From: Acidimicrobiaceae bacterium
Lineage (GTDB): Bacteria; Actinomycetota; Acidimicrobiia; Acidimicrobiales; Ilumatobacteraceae
Direction of reading: 5' to 3'
DNA: 48,446 bases
NCBI GenBank assembly: GCA_002698945.1
Contig: NZZV01000173.1
Location: forward strand, 1-48,446
Made by a program: the position numbers and the translations under genes. Of the stretch, positions 16,784 through 25,194 are shown in pieces. Position 1 is the first letter of the stretch; each line of letters opens with the position of its first letter. The notes under the pieces are model-generated. The model ran no database searches and was not told the origin of the DNA. It saw nothing but the letters and a program-made list of their open reading frames with translations.

Positions 16784-16897
16784 TAGTCCCTTCTCCGTTC
16801 GACCACCGCAGCGGCCCGGGAGCACCGCCGGTGACACCAAACGGCCAAACAGCGCCCGATGCCGTACGTAGGGGTCGCGAACGTCTGAAGGTTCAAC

Positions 16898-16928
16898 GTT
16901 CCCGTGGTCACTGCTGGTTGACGGGAAC
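16898..16928 (-). terminator. Inverted repeat between SCO1 and acyltransferase genes
   Basis: GTTCCCGT (16898-16905) and ACGGGAAC (16921-16928) pair perfectly across 15 bases, 27 bases after the SCO1 stop. It could end the CDF-SCO1 transcript or be an operator of the acyltransferase gene (start 16783). Confidence 0.4.
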
Positions 16929-16954
16929 CATGCACGGTCGCTGAGTCGGCCTGG

Positions 16955-17590
16955 TCACCCTTGACGGTCGTCGAGCAACAGCCGCAGGTCGCGTTCGATG
17001 TCGTCACTGGTCATGTCGGCGGTCCACGTCACGATCACGTCGCCGTTGTCGTCGACGAGGTAGGTCTGGTCGGTATGGCCGACGTCGGTCGTGTCCCCTT
17101 CGTGGTCTTGTTCGGTGCCGTAGGTGGCACCGAACGCAGTCGCGAGTTGGCGAAGCATGGCCGCGTCGTCAGTGCGGAGGCCGATGCCACGGTCGATGAA
17201 ACCTTGGACGAAGTTGGTGAGCGCCTCGGGGGTGTCACGGTTCGGGTCGACGGTGATCATCGCGACGTCGATCGGGTCCGCGTCGCTACCGATCCGGTCG
17301 ATCGCTTGGCCGACTTCGGCGAGAGCGGTCGGGCACACGTCGGGGCAGTTCGTGAATCCGAGGAACACGATCAGCAGGCCGCCAGGCGCGGCGCGCACCG
17401 TGAACGGTTCGCCGGTAGCCGTGTTGTCGACCGTGAACGTCCCCACGTGCGGGACCGGGTCCACCTGGTATCCGACCAGCGATTCGTCGCCACCACCGCA
17501 CGCGGCGACGATGATGATGACGGCCATCGCGGACAGGACGTCGCGCAGGCGACGGGTGCGATCGGTGATTCGAGCGAAAGTCGTAGGCAT
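16955..17590 (-). CDS. SCO1/SenC copper chaperone lipoprotein
   Basis: The product has 211 residues from ATG 17590. A GTG at 17614, overlapping the upstream stop as GTGA, is also possible. The lipobox IIVAAC is at about residue 30. The copper site FTNCPDVCPTAL supplies two Cys, and GHTDQTYLVDD the His. SCO proteins deliver copper to the CuA centre of cytochrome oxidase or act as thiol reductases. Unlike the other SCO1 here (24502), this one is a lipoprotein and follows a cation exporter, so a resistance role is possible. Confidence 0.9.
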   Translation of the reverse strand: MPTTFARITDRTRRLRDVLSAMAVIIIVAACGGGDESLVGYQVDPVPHVGTFTVDNTATGEPFTVRAAPGGLLIVFLGFTNCPDVCPTALAEVGQAIDRIGSDADPIDVAMITVDPNRDTPEALTNFVQGFIDRGIGLRTDDAAMLRQLATAFGATYGTEQDHEGDTTDVGHTDQTYLVDDNGDVIVTWTADMTSDDIERDLRLLLDDRQG

Positions 17591-17610
17591 GGTCCGAGAC
17601 GTTGGGTTGA

Positions 17611-18537
17611 TCACCAGGCGACGTCGTGACAGCCATCGTGGGTCTCGGGTTCGACCTGGAATGTGGCGTGGGCGATGTGGTAGCGGTCGTCGAGCAGGTG
17701 TCGTGCTTGGTCGAGTACCCCGTGGAACTCGACGCCGCCGCGGACCATCAAGTGCGCCGAGGCGGCGTCCATTTCCGACGTGAGAGTCCACACGTGAAGA
17801 TCGTGCACGTCGACGACCCCATCGATCGCGCCGAGATCGCCGGCGAGGGCGTCGAGATCGACATGATCGGGAGCGGCCTGGAGCAGGATCCGCACGGCCC
17901 GCGAGCCGAGCCGCCAGGTTCGCGGCAGGATCCACACCCCGATCGCCGCGCCGATGACCGGGTCCACCCACGACCAGCCGAACACTTCGAGCAGGATCGC
18001 GGCAACGATCACGCCGACCGATCCGATCGTGTCGGCCAGCACCTCGAGATAGGCACCCTCAACATTGAGGGACTCCTTCGAGCCTTCGCGCAGCAGCGCG
18101 AACGCGACCAGGTTGGCGACGAGCCCCAAGATCGCGACGACGAGCATCGGCACACCGAGCACCTCGGGTTCACCGGTGAGCCGCCGGGCAGCCTCGATCA
18201 GCACCCAGATCGCGACGCCGAACAGCAACAACGCGTTCACGAACGCGGCGAGGATCTCGAGCCGGTACAGCCCGAACGTGTGCCGGGATCGGGATCCGTT
18301 CTGGCGTTGCTCGAATCGCGACGCGAGCTGGATCGCTGCGAGCGCCATCCCGATGCCGATCACGTCGGTGAGCATGTGGCCGGCATCGGACAACAGGGCG
18401 AGCGAGTTCGTGACGAACCCAGCGATCGCCTCCACAACGAAGAACGTGAAGATGATCGCAAATGCGATCAGCAAGCGGCCGCGGTGTCGCTCACCGGCTC
18501 GGGCCAGGCCGGCGCCGTGGTCGTGGTCGCCGCCCAT
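17611..18537 (-). CDS. Cation diffusion facilitator exporter (CzcD/ZitB type)
   Basis: The 308-residue protein has a His-rich start (MGGDHDHG) and six membrane helices. Zinc-site motifs are LSDAGHMLTD in helix 2 (HxxxD) and LEVLADTIGS in helix 5, where Leu-Ala-Asp keeps the Asp. The last 90 residues form the cytoplasmic CDF domain, ending in HATFQVEPETHDGCH. It is a proton antiporter for Zn and often Cd or Co. Its ATG shares one base with the stop of the ArsR gene upstream (TGATG). Confidence 0.93.
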   Translation of the reverse strand: MGGDHDHGAGLARAGERHRGRLLIAFAIIFTFFVVEAIAGFVTNSLALLSDAGHMLTDVIGIGMALAAIQLASRFEQRQNGSRSRHTFGLYRLEILAAFVNALLLFGVAIWVLIEAARRLTGEPEVLGVPMLVVAILGLVANLVAFALLREGSKESLNVEGAYLEVLADTIGSVGVIVAAILLEVFGWSWVDPVIGAAIGVWILPRTWRLGSRAVRILLQAAPDHVDLDALAGDLGAIDGVVDVHDLHVWTLTSEMDAASAHLMVRGGVEFHGVLDQARHLLDDRYHIAHATFQVEPETHDGCHDVAW

Positions 18538-18923
18538 CAGCGGTCGTCCCCGGCGTGGGCGAGATGGTCGCGTGACACGTCGAGCAGCATGCGAATGTGG
18601 CTGTCATCGAGCCGGTAGAAGACGTTGCGTCCGTCGCGACGGTTGCGCACGACCCCCGCCGCGCGCAGCAGGCGCATCGCCTGGGACACCTTGGTCTCGT
18701 TCGTGTCCACCACCGCAGCGATGTCACACACGCACAACTCCCCGGCTTCCAAGAGCGCGTACAGAATGCGCACCCGGGTCGGGTCGCCGAGCAGCCGGAA
18801 CATCTCCGCGAGATGCACGGCCTCTTCGAGGCCAACCACGCGTTCCGAAGTCGCCGCGACCCGACCCGGATCGACCCCAGGTACGACGCACCGATCCAAC
18901 GCGGTCACTCTCGACGACTGCAT
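18537..18923 (-). CDS. ArsR-family Zn/Cd sensor with both α3N and α5 sites
   Basis: The 128-residue repressor carries two complete-looking metal sites. ELCVCD with C64 and C66, plus C12 in the N-terminal arm, matches the CadC α3N site for Cd/Pb. D107, H109, H120 and H123 give DxH-x10-HxxH, the α5 site of SmtB/CzrA for Zn. The winged helix lies between (about 45-100). It controls the coupled CDF exporter. This is a different subtype from the two CmtR-like regulators in the window. Confidence 0.9.
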   Translation of the reverse strand: MQSSRVTALDRCVVPGVDPGRVAATSERVVGLEEAVHLAEMFRLLGDPTRVRILYALLEAGELCVCDIAAVVDTNETKVSQAMRLLRAAGVVRNRRDGRNVFYRLDDSHIRMLLDVSRDHLAHAGDDR

Positions 18924-18932
18924 AGATTCGAA

Positions 18933-18946
18933 GATATCGCTATATC
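18933..18946 (-). promoter_or_regulatory. Operator ahead of the CadC/SmtB-like gene
   Basis: GATAT-N4-ATATC (18933-18937 and 18942-18946) sits 9 bases before the start at 18923 in AT-rich sequence that also supplies the -10 region. This is the position and look of an SmtB/CadC operator. Confidence 0.62.
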
Positions 18947-19012
18947 GTCATGCTGCCACCGGGAAGCACCGATGCTGCGCGAATCGGCTAACTACACCCA
19001 CCTCGATGCGTG

Positions 19013-19160
19013 GGAGGCACCAGCCGAAGCGAGCGAGCTGGCGAGGTGATCGGGTACGTGGGTCAGAGCGGGAACGCCGTCGGCGGCCACCTCCACTTCG
19101 AGACGCGAGCGGACAGGTTGTCGAGAATCCGTACCCGTTGGTTGAGGAAGCGTGCGGATC
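19013..19160 (+). pseudogene. Decayed C-terminal end of an M23 peptidase
   Basis: One frame reads GEVIGYVGQSGNAVGGHLHF-ETRA, the LytM active-site end with HLHFE. Homology then moves to another frame as SGQVVENPYPLVEEACGS, which matches the layout of the last residues of the intact M23 protein at 22671 (VNPYPYARGAC). A frameshift near 19110 separates the two. No N-terminal part or start is left. The remaining bases to 19398 hold nothing else I can support. Confidence 0.6.
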
Positions 19161-19398
19161 GCCGACAACTTCTCGATCGGCGCCGCTCACCGGCCGGCCA
19201 CTGCTCCGCTGAACGTTCCGAGCCCGGCGACTTCAGTCAACGGTGGGGCCCGTCAGCACATCTGTGCCGTTGATCGCTCTGGGCGCGTCGCCGCTCAGGG
19301 TGGTGGCTGTGCTCACTGCGGCGTGGGGAACGTCGTCGGACCCTCGACTGCCCTCCCTGTGGCTAGGCGACGGGTGGCGTGCCGTCGCCGCTGATGGC

Positions 19399-19938
19399 TC
19401 AGTACGAGAACGGCTGCAGCGCAGCGTCGTTTCGAACCGCAAGAACCGTCTGCAAGGCCCACGTGGTCTCGTCGCCGCCCATGCCGGGAGAGTCGCCCGG
19501 CATACCGGGTACGGCGAGGCCGACCACGACGGGGCGGTCGGCGAGCAAGCGTTCGATGGCCTGGATCGGAACGTGCCCCTCGAGAACGTAGCCGTCGACG
19601 ATGGCGGTGTGGCACGACGCCGCCTCGTCGGGAATGCCGAGTTCGATACGACGTCGCCGTCGCTCGGGGTCGTCCTCAAGATTTACGGCGATGCCGCGGT
19701 CTGCCAGGTACCCGACCCAGCTCGTGCAGCACCCTCAACCAGGATCGCGCCACACGTCGACCCGGACGCCGTCGAGCACGGTGGACGCAGTGTCACCGGA
19801 CGATCGGCCGGCCGACGGCCGATCCGACCCACCTGCGCAGGCCGTCAGCGCCAGCCCGGTCAGCGCCACGAATCCGTGGACGAGCAGCGAACGCCGGGTC
19901 AACTCCTCAACGTGTACTCGAATCTGCCGGTTGGGCAC
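19399..19938 (-). CDS. DUF411 metal-binding protein with in-frame UGA at the first Cys
   Basis: From GTG 19938, the frame gives a twin-Arg/lipoprotein signal (LTRRSLLVHGFVALTGLALT then AC) and VDVWRDPG. A TGA follows (19735-19737), then GCCTSWVGYLADRG with no further stop until 19399. DUF411 proteins read SPSCGCC-x2-W here, so the TGA stands exactly at the first Cys of C-G-C-C. The rest is canonical: LGIPDEAASCHTAIVDGYVLEGHVP and AVPGMPGDSPGM. Either the codon is read as selenocysteine, or a single-base nonsense change (TGC to TGA) has broken a periplasmic copper or mercury-binding protein, or the base is a sequencing error. Counting the UGA as a residue, the length is 179. Confidence 0.75.
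19703..19721 (-). promoter_or_regulatory. Possible bacterial SECIS hairpin after the DUF411 UGA
   Basis: Read on the minus strand, bases 17 to 35 counted from the U of UGA can form a 7-pair stem (two G-U pairs) with loop CGGGU. Bacterial SECIS elements sit 11 to 16 bases after UGA and expose G/U in the loop. The fit is suggestive only, since GC-rich DNA folds easily. Confidence 0.3.
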
Positions 19939-20122
19939 GACCCCGAGTGTACGAGCCGTGTCGGAATGCTGACGCCGACGTGTCGCGCCTGCCGGTCGGT
20001 GAAGGCCGCCTGCCGAGCAACCCTGATCCCCGCCGCCTCTCAGACGCCCGACCGAGACGGCTGGAAATCCCCCTAGTGTGACGAGGAGGTCTGAAGCCCT
20101 CGACGACTCGGAGCCACGCAAG

Positions 20123-20839
20123 ATGACCAGCAACACGATGACGGCGACAGGCGAGCAGACCTCCGACAGAGACGCCAGTGACCAATCCGATGCAGGGTCG
20201 ACGACCCGGGACCTGTCGGATGCGACGTTCGAGCGGCTGCTCCGGTTCGTACTCTTCGGCCTCTCGGCGGTAGTGATCGTCAGCTTGCTCGCGGCTGGAG
20301 CAGTGTGGGTGCTGGCGGACGACACGGCTCCGCAACCGATGAACGCTGTCGACGTCGGGTTCCTTCGCGACATGCTCGATCACCACGAGCAGGCGCTCTT
20401 GATCTCAGAGATCTACCTCGACGAGCGACCCGACAGCGGCGTCGCTCCGTACGCTCGCGAGGTGGTCCTCTACCAGCAACGCGACATCGACTGGATGGAA
20501 GCGTGGCTCGCCGAAGAGGGGTATCCGCGTGGTGCGCCCGACCGGATGGCGATGGAGTGGATGGGCATGGCCGTGCCGGTTGCCGACATGGCAGGCATGC
20601 AGACCGAGGAGCTGCTCCAGCGCCTCGACAACGCGACGGGCGAAGACGCCGACCTGTTGTTCCTCACGATGATGAGCGACCACCATCGCGGTGGCATCCA
20701 CATGGCGGACTACGCCGCCGCGAACGGCGCCAACGAGGAGATCACAGACTTCGCGGCCGGCGTCGCCCGGAACCAGAGCATCGAGATCAGCGAATACGTC
20801 CTGGCCGCAAAGCGTCTCGGTCTCATTCCCGAACGCTGA
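20123..20839 (+). CDS. DUF305 (CopM-like) membrane-anchored protein
   Basis: This is a 238-residue protein from ATG 20123, which has GGAG nine bases upstream; GTG 20078 is also open. One membrane helix lies at about 45-66. The exported domain shows the two DUF305 His motifs, FLRDMLDHHEQAL and FLTMMSDHHRGGIHMADYA, and a Met-rich middle (DRMAMEWMGMAVP, DMAGM). Members such as CopM bind copper or silver outside the cell. It is divergent from the DUF411 gene, another predicted soft-metal binder, so the 185 bases between may be a shared control region. Confidence 0.9.
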   Translation: MTSNTMTATGEQTSDRDASDQSDAGSTTRDLSDATFERLLRFVLFGLSAVVIVSLLAAGAVWVLADDTAPQPMNAVDVGFLRDMLDHHEQALLISEIYLDERPDSGVAPYAREVVLYQQRDIDWMEAWLAEEGYPRGAPDRMAMEWMGMAVPVADMAGMQTEELLQRLDNATGEDADLLFLTMMSDHHRGGIHMADYAAANGANEEITDFAAGVARNQSIEISEYVLAAKRLGLIPER

Positions 20840-20855
20840 GTGAGTCCACCATGCC

Positions 20856-20874
20856 GCCCTGAACCTATCAGGGC
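20856..20874 (+). terminator. Terminator hairpin after DUF305 gene
   Basis: GCCCTGA (20856-20862) and TCAGGGC (20868-20874) form a perfect 7-pair stem with a 5-base loop, 16 bases after the stop. There is no T-run. Confidence 0.6.
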
Positions 20875-21555
20875 CTCGAAGTCCGCAGGAGACAGCCTCG
20901 GCGACGACACGTGGGGTGCGTGCTGAACTTGTCGACATCACACACGCCCACCTGACACTCGTTCGACGCGGGGACGTCTCGGGCCCCGTCGGGCAATTGA
21001 CGAGCACACCTACCGCACCCGGTCAACTCCAACGAACGACGAAAACCCGGGACCGGTGCAGTGTCTGGCCGATGCGAATGGCGTTCGCCTCCGCAACCGT
21101 TGCGATGCGTCTACCTGATCGGCGCAGCGGGACGTCGGGACGACTGCCTGACGTGACGGACCGGCCGAGGTCCTCCGACGCGTCAGTGAGGCGGGACCGT
21201 GCTCAGCCAGGTCGACCGGCGATTCGTTCCGGGGGTTTCCTCGTCGTCACGACCGTTGCCGTCTTGGGATATCTCGGACACGGCCGTTGATTCGTCAACG
21301 TTCGTCCTGGCGGTGCGCTCTTCGATGACCAGGTGCTGCCGGAATCTACCTCTTCGCAGTCGCAGCGGCGCTCGTCGCTCCGAGATCGCCGTCGATCGCC
21401 GCGCAGGCTCGGTGATCCAGAGTCTCAGCGGCAGGACCGATGAGCGTCGTCGAGTTCGACCTGACCGATACGGGGACTCGATTGCCGCGGCCGACCGACG
21501 TAGGCAAGGTCACGTCGAAACGGCAACGTGGCCAGGTGATCTTGGTGCGACGCGG
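20875..21555. other. Gap of 680 bases with traces of a decayed membrane gene
   Basis: No intact gene is visible. Around 21220-21400 on the plus strand, hydrophobic stretches occur in different frames: GGFLVVTTVAVLGYLGHG, then ALFDDQVLP, then after a one-base shift GIYLFAVAAALVAP. This looks like a frameshifted membrane protein tail, but I cannot name a family. The remainder shows no repeat or hairpin I would defend. Confidence 0.35.
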
Positions 21556-22401
21556 CTACCAGATCGCGAGCGCAAGGCCCGCCGCGTTGAAGCCGATGTG
21601 GATGGCGATCGGGAGGCCGAGCCGCCGGGTACGCATTGCTGCAGCGCCGACGATCAGCGCGAAGACGGCGAGACCCGGATACTCGACGGGCCGGAAGTGA
21701 ACGATGGTGAACACGGCCGCGGTCATGAGCCATCCCGCGATGTTGGTCGTGACGGCGGTGACCGAGCGTTGCAGCAAGCCCCGGTAGACGACTTCTTCGA
21801 CGAGCGGCGCTCCGACGACGACGAGGAGCGCCAGCACGACGATAGAGAATCCGCCGGCGCGTTCGACCAGGTCGGTTGCGTTTCGTTGCAGGCTGGAGTC
21901 GTCGAACGCCGCCGGCCAGAGCGCCCTCAACGGGACGTATGTGAGGGGTACGGCGACGAGTTGGATCGCGACGCCGGTGGGGACACCGATCAGATCGCTC
22001 GTACGGAATCTGGCGCCGAGATCGCGACGGATGTCACCGGTGCCGAGTCGACGCGATGCCGCCCAGACCGCGATCGCGTAGACACTCCACGATCCGACCA
22101 TCCCGACCGCGAGGATCGAGATCGGAAGCGGATCGCTGTGGCCGCTCGTGGCGATCACCACGGCGGCGACGATCTGGGCGGCCGCCCAGGCGGTCAGCCA
22201 CGCAAGGACACCGAGGCGTCCCTCGGTCGGGAAGCCGGGCTGCAGTCTCGTCGCCGACACCGGGCTCGAGAGCAGTTGGTCACCTCGAGATGCGCGTGCG
22301 TTCAACGTGTGCGCGGTTGCCCGGCCGATCCCGACGACCGCCGGCGTCACGATCGCTGCCAGCAGGGCAACTGCCAACACGTCTCCTGCGTGCAAGCTCA
22401 T
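21556..22401 (-). CDS. CPBP-family intramembrane metalloprotease
   Basis: The 281-residue polytopic protein has about eight hydrophobic segments. The CPBP (CAAX/Abi) motifs are VGAPLVEEVVYRGLLQR (EExxxR), FTIVHF with the second metal His, and LPIAIHIGFNA with the third. The family includes CAAX prenyl proteases and bacteriocin-immunity proteins, and bacterial substrates are mostly unknown. It overlaps the small membrane protein gene upstream by ATGA. Confidence 0.9.
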   Translation of the reverse strand: MSLHAGDVLAVALLAAIVTPAVVGIGRATAHTLNARASRGDQLLSSPVSATRLQPGFPTEGRLGVLAWLTAWAAAQIVAAVVIATSGHSDPLPISILAVGMVGSWSVYAIAVWAASRRLGTGDIRRDLGARFRTSDLIGVPTGVAIQLVAVPLTYVPLRALWPAAFDDSSLQRNATDLVERAGGFSIVVLALLVVVGAPLVEEVVYRGLLQRSVTAVTTNIAGWLMTAAVFTIVHFRPVEYPGLAVFALIVGAAAMRTRRLGLPIAIHIGFNAAGLALAIW

Positions 22402-22640
22402 CGGAGTCGTTCGCTCAGCGGCGCGGGCGGCATGCCGGTCGGGGCGTCGGGCTCATGGTTGACGAGCGAGATACCGAATACGACCGCTGCGATGACGACC
22501 AGGACGAGCACAGCCCATGTCAGGACCTGCTGTGCAGGGTCAGCGCGCGGAGCTGATCGACAAGGTTCGGCCTCCGGCGTCGTGTCGACCGGATCGCTAC
22601 TGCTGGTGTCGTTGTCGTCTGAGGAGGGGGTGTCAGGCAT
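22398..22640 (-). CDS. Small single-helix membrane protein of unknown function
   Basis: The 80-residue protein has an acidic, Ser/Asp-rich N-terminus, one membrane helix at about 39-59 (VLTWAVLVLVVIAAVVFGIS) and a short Pro-rich tail. It is coupled to the CPBP protease by ATGA overlap and lies 30 bases after the M23 gene, so the three form one transcription unit. The role may be to assist the protease; no family is recognised. Confidence 0.65.
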   Translation of the reverse strand: MPDTPSSDDNDTSSSDPVDTTPEAEPCRSAPRADPAQQVLTWAVLVLVVIAAVVFGISLVNHEPDAPTGMPPAPLSERLR

Positions 22641-22670
22641 TTCGGGATGGGGTTTGGTTCGCGGGCGGTG

Positions 22671-23903
22671 TCAGCATGCTCCGCGAGCGTATGGGTACGG
22701 GTTGACCGCGAGGCCGCCACCGGGGTGGACCTGGAGATGGAGGTGGTTCACGGTCGTGTTGCCAGTCTTGCCGACGTAGCCGATCACTTCGCCGCGCGTC
22801 ACCGGACGACTCGAGCCTTCCCACGCGCTCAGGTGGGCGTAGTAGTAGCGCGTTCCGCTCGCGCCCTGCAACGACACGGTGTTGCCACCGAGCCCGTTCG
22901 TTCGGAAGCTCGCTGTCCCTGCTTCCATGGCCACCAACGGAGTGCCGCCGGCGGCGATCATGTCGACCCCCTCGTGGCTGCGCCCCCCTGAGCGCGCAGC
23001 ACCCCACGTGTCGGAGAAACCGACCGCACCCGCAACCGGACAAGCTAACCCGGCAGACACCACCGGCGCGGACGGCGAGCCAGGTCCCGGGCCCCCGGAA
23101 CCGTTCGCTGCGCCGCTACCACCACCGCTGTTCGCTTCACGCTCGGCCTGCTCGCGAGCCTCGCGCTCGGCCTGTTCTCGCGCCTCGCGTTCGGCCTGTT
23201 CGCGAGCGCGCTGTTCGGCTCGCTGACGTTCGAGCGCGTGCTGCACCTCGGCGTCGCGGACACGTTCAGCCTCGACTTGTTGGAGCCGCACGATCTCCGC
23301 TTCGGCGTCGGACCGGAGCCGCTCGAAGTCGTCGCGGGCAGCAACCTCGTCGGCACGACGCTGCTCCAGCTCGGCTCTCGCGTCGTCGAGCTCGTCGATG
23401 CGTTCATCGAACTCATCGACATCGACAACCATCCCGCCCGTGGCGACACTCGTCAAGACGGCCGCCGCCGCGTCGGCATTCGCGTCACTGATCGATCCCA
23501 GCAACGGATTCGCCGACACACCCCCTGCGGTGTAGCGACGCACCGCCATCTCACTCAGACTGCCCCGCATCGCCACGACCTCCGCTTCGAGTTCACCGAC
23601 GCGCCGCGTCGCATCGGTGATCTCGGCGTCGAGCGTCTCCAACCGCAACTCGGCATCGAACAGAGCCTGCGCCGCTGCATCTGCACGATCGCGGGCCTCT
23701 TGAATCTCGCGAGCCGCCTGCTGAGCAGCCGGGCCGTCGTGGTCGGCGTGCGCCACGTCGTGCGCCGCCAACACTGCCGCGAGCGCGACAAGCGCAGCAA
23801 TCCACCGGAGGCGACGTGGTCGGGGCACGAGCGGCAACGTTACAGAACGATGACGAAAATCGGACGGCAGCGTGGCGGACGCGGACTCGTCGAACGCCGT
23901 CAC
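22671..23903 (-). CDS. Coiled-coil M23 peptidoglycan hydrolase (EnvC-like layout)
   Basis: The product is about 410 residues from GTG 23903. The frame is open to 24161 with an ATG at 23984, so the start is uncertain. A signal helix (WIAALVALAAVLAAHDVAHA) is followed by some 190 residues of coiled coil, ending in 8-residue repeats of the type EREAREQA, then a Gly/Ser linker. The LytM domain has GRSHEGVDMIAAGG, YYYAHL and NHLHLQVHP, and ends NPYPYARGAC. It probably cleaves or activates cleavage of cell-wall cross-links. The pseudogene at 19013 is a damaged relative. Confidence 0.88.
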   Translation of the reverse strand: MTAFDESASATLPSDFRHRSVTLPLVPRPRRLRWIAALVALAAVLAAHDVAHADHDGPAAQQAAREIQEARDRADAAAQALFDAELRLETLDAEITDATRRVGELEAEVVAMRGSLSEMAVRRYTAGGVSANPLLGSISDANADAAAAVLTSVATGGMVVDVDEFDERIDELDDARAELEQRRADEVAARDDFERLRSDAEAEIVRLQQVEAERVRDAEVQHALERQRAEQRAREQAEREAREQAEREAREQAEREANSGGGSGAANGSGGPGPGSPSAPVVSAGLACPVAGAVGFSDTWGAARSGGRSHEGVDMIAAGGTPLVAMEAGTASFRTNGLGGNTVSLQGASGTRYYYAHLSAWEGSSRPVTRGEVIGYVGKTGNTTVNHLHLQVHPGGGLAVNPYPYARGAC

Positions 23904-24043
23904 TGCACTCTCACGATCGCGGACCGGGCGCACCGAGCGTTTCGGCGCACGTATCGAGATACCAACGGAACTTTGGGCCGTCATCCAGCGACTTGTAGGG
24001 GGCGTGCCGTGTTGCCGGCCCGCAACGACGAGCAACCATTTTC

Positions 24044-24505
24044 GTGAGCACTCGACCCGCAAGATCGACCACCGTGACCGACCCACATGCCGCGCCCGGC
24101 TCCGCGGCGGCTGCGGGACTGGCAGGCCCGACGCTGGTCGTCTCGTGGGCCGTTGGCGCAACGCTGGTGCTGCTCAGCTGCGGCGGGTCGGCGCCGCGGG
24201 ACCTGGACGGCGCTGCCGCACGAGGAGCGACATTGACCCGCGAGCTGGGTTGTGCGGCGTGTCACGGTGGTGCCGACCAAGACGCCGAGATCGGCCCGTC
24301 ATGGGTCGGGTCGTGGAACGACGAGATCGTGATGTCCGACGGCGAGAGGGTCCGCTTCGACGCGTCGTACGTTGTTTCGTCGGTACGTCAGCCGGATCTG
24401 CAACGCCGAGGCGGTGACTGGCGTCGCATGCCGGCTTACGACATTGATCAGCTGACCGACGACGAGTTGAACGACATCGTCGACTACCTGGAAGCGCTCG
24501 GATGA
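24044..24505 (+). CDS. Membrane-bound c-type cytochrome
   Basis: The 153-residue protein begins at GTG 24044 (GTG 24074 is also open). The N-terminal hydrophobic stretch ends in a lipobox-like LVLLSCGG. The single haem site is CAACH (ELGCAACHGG), and RRMPAYD gives the likely Met axial ligand, as in class I cytochromes. The end (LTDDELNDIVDYLEALG) is the typical last helix. It is the first gene of a four-gene oxidase-assembly operon and overlaps SCO1 by ATGA. Confidence 0.9.
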   Translation: MSTRPARSTTVTDPHAAPGSAAAAGLAGPTLVVSWAVGATLVLLSCGGSAPRDLDGAAARGATLTRELGCAACHGGADQDAEIGPSWVGSWNDEIVMSDGERVRFDASYVVSSVRQPDLQRRGGDWRRMPAYDIDQLTDDELNDIVDYLEALG

Positions 24506-25194
24506 CCGAGACCGACACGCACACCGATGGTGCAGCGCCGGTCACCTCGACGCCACCCGGCCCGGCCGAGGTCGAGTCGCCGCGCCGACAGGTGATCGCG
24601 ATCGCCATCGTCGCCTTCATCGTGCTCGGCGTCGGGTTGGTCGTCGGCTACACCCGCGCGTCGTCGCAATCCTCGGCGGCGTGGGTCGAACTCGCACAAC
24701 CGGTTGAGATGCCCGACGTCGTGTTGACCGACACCGACGGCCAACCCTACGACCTACGGGACCGGACCTCCGGTCGGGTGACACTGCTGTACTTCGGATA
24801 CCTCAACTGCCCTGATGCGTGTCCGATCCACATGGCGGTGCTCGGTGCGACATTCGACCAACTCGACCCAGACGTGCGCGCACAACTCGACGTCGTGTTC
24901 GTTACCACCGATCCCGATCGCGACGGCCCCGACGAGCTTCGCGAGTTCCTCGATCGGTTCGACCCCGACTTCGTCGGCCTCACCGGGTCCCAGACCGAGC
25001 TCCGCGACGCACAAATCGCCGCCGGTGTACCCGTCGCAGTGGCCGATCCGCCCGACACGAACGGGGACTACCTCGTCGGCCACGCCACCCAGGTGCTCGT
25101 GTTCGACACCGACAGTGTCGCTCGCCGCGTCTACCCCTTCGGCGTCCGCCAGTCAGACTGGGTCGCAGATCTCTCCGACTTGGTGGACACGTGA
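24502..25194 (+). CDS. SCO1/SenC-family copper chaperone
   Basis: The 230-residue protein has one membrane helix (about 32-52) and an exported thioredoxin fold. The copper ligands are CPDAC in YLNCPDACPIHM and His in VGHATQVLVFD. It delivers copper to cytochrome oxidase CuA together with PCuAC, the next gene, which it overlaps by GTGA. This is the better candidate of the two SCO proteins for a true oxidase-assembly role because of its operon. Confidence 0.93.
   Translation: MTETDTHTDGAAPVTSTPPGPAEVESPRRQVIAIAIVAFIVLGVGLVVGYTRASSQSSAAWVELAQPVEMPDVVLTDTDGQPYDLRDRTSGRVTLLYFGYLNCPDACPIHMAVLGATFDQLDPDVRAQLDVVFVTTDPDRDGPDELREFLDRFDPDFVGLTGSQTELRDAQIAAGVPVAVADPPDTNGDYLVGHATQVLVFDTDSVARRVYPFGVRQSDWVADLSDLVDT

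Noticed and set aside
21199-22779. A 526-codon plus-strand frame
   Set aside because: Its translation is Arg/Asp-rich without any fold pattern and lies opposite the CPBP protease, whose motifs are complete.
23140-23220. Tandem repeats of about 24 bases, considered as a CRISPR or regulatory array
   Set aside because: They encode the EREAREQA coiled-coil repeats of the M23 protein, are contiguous and have no spacers.
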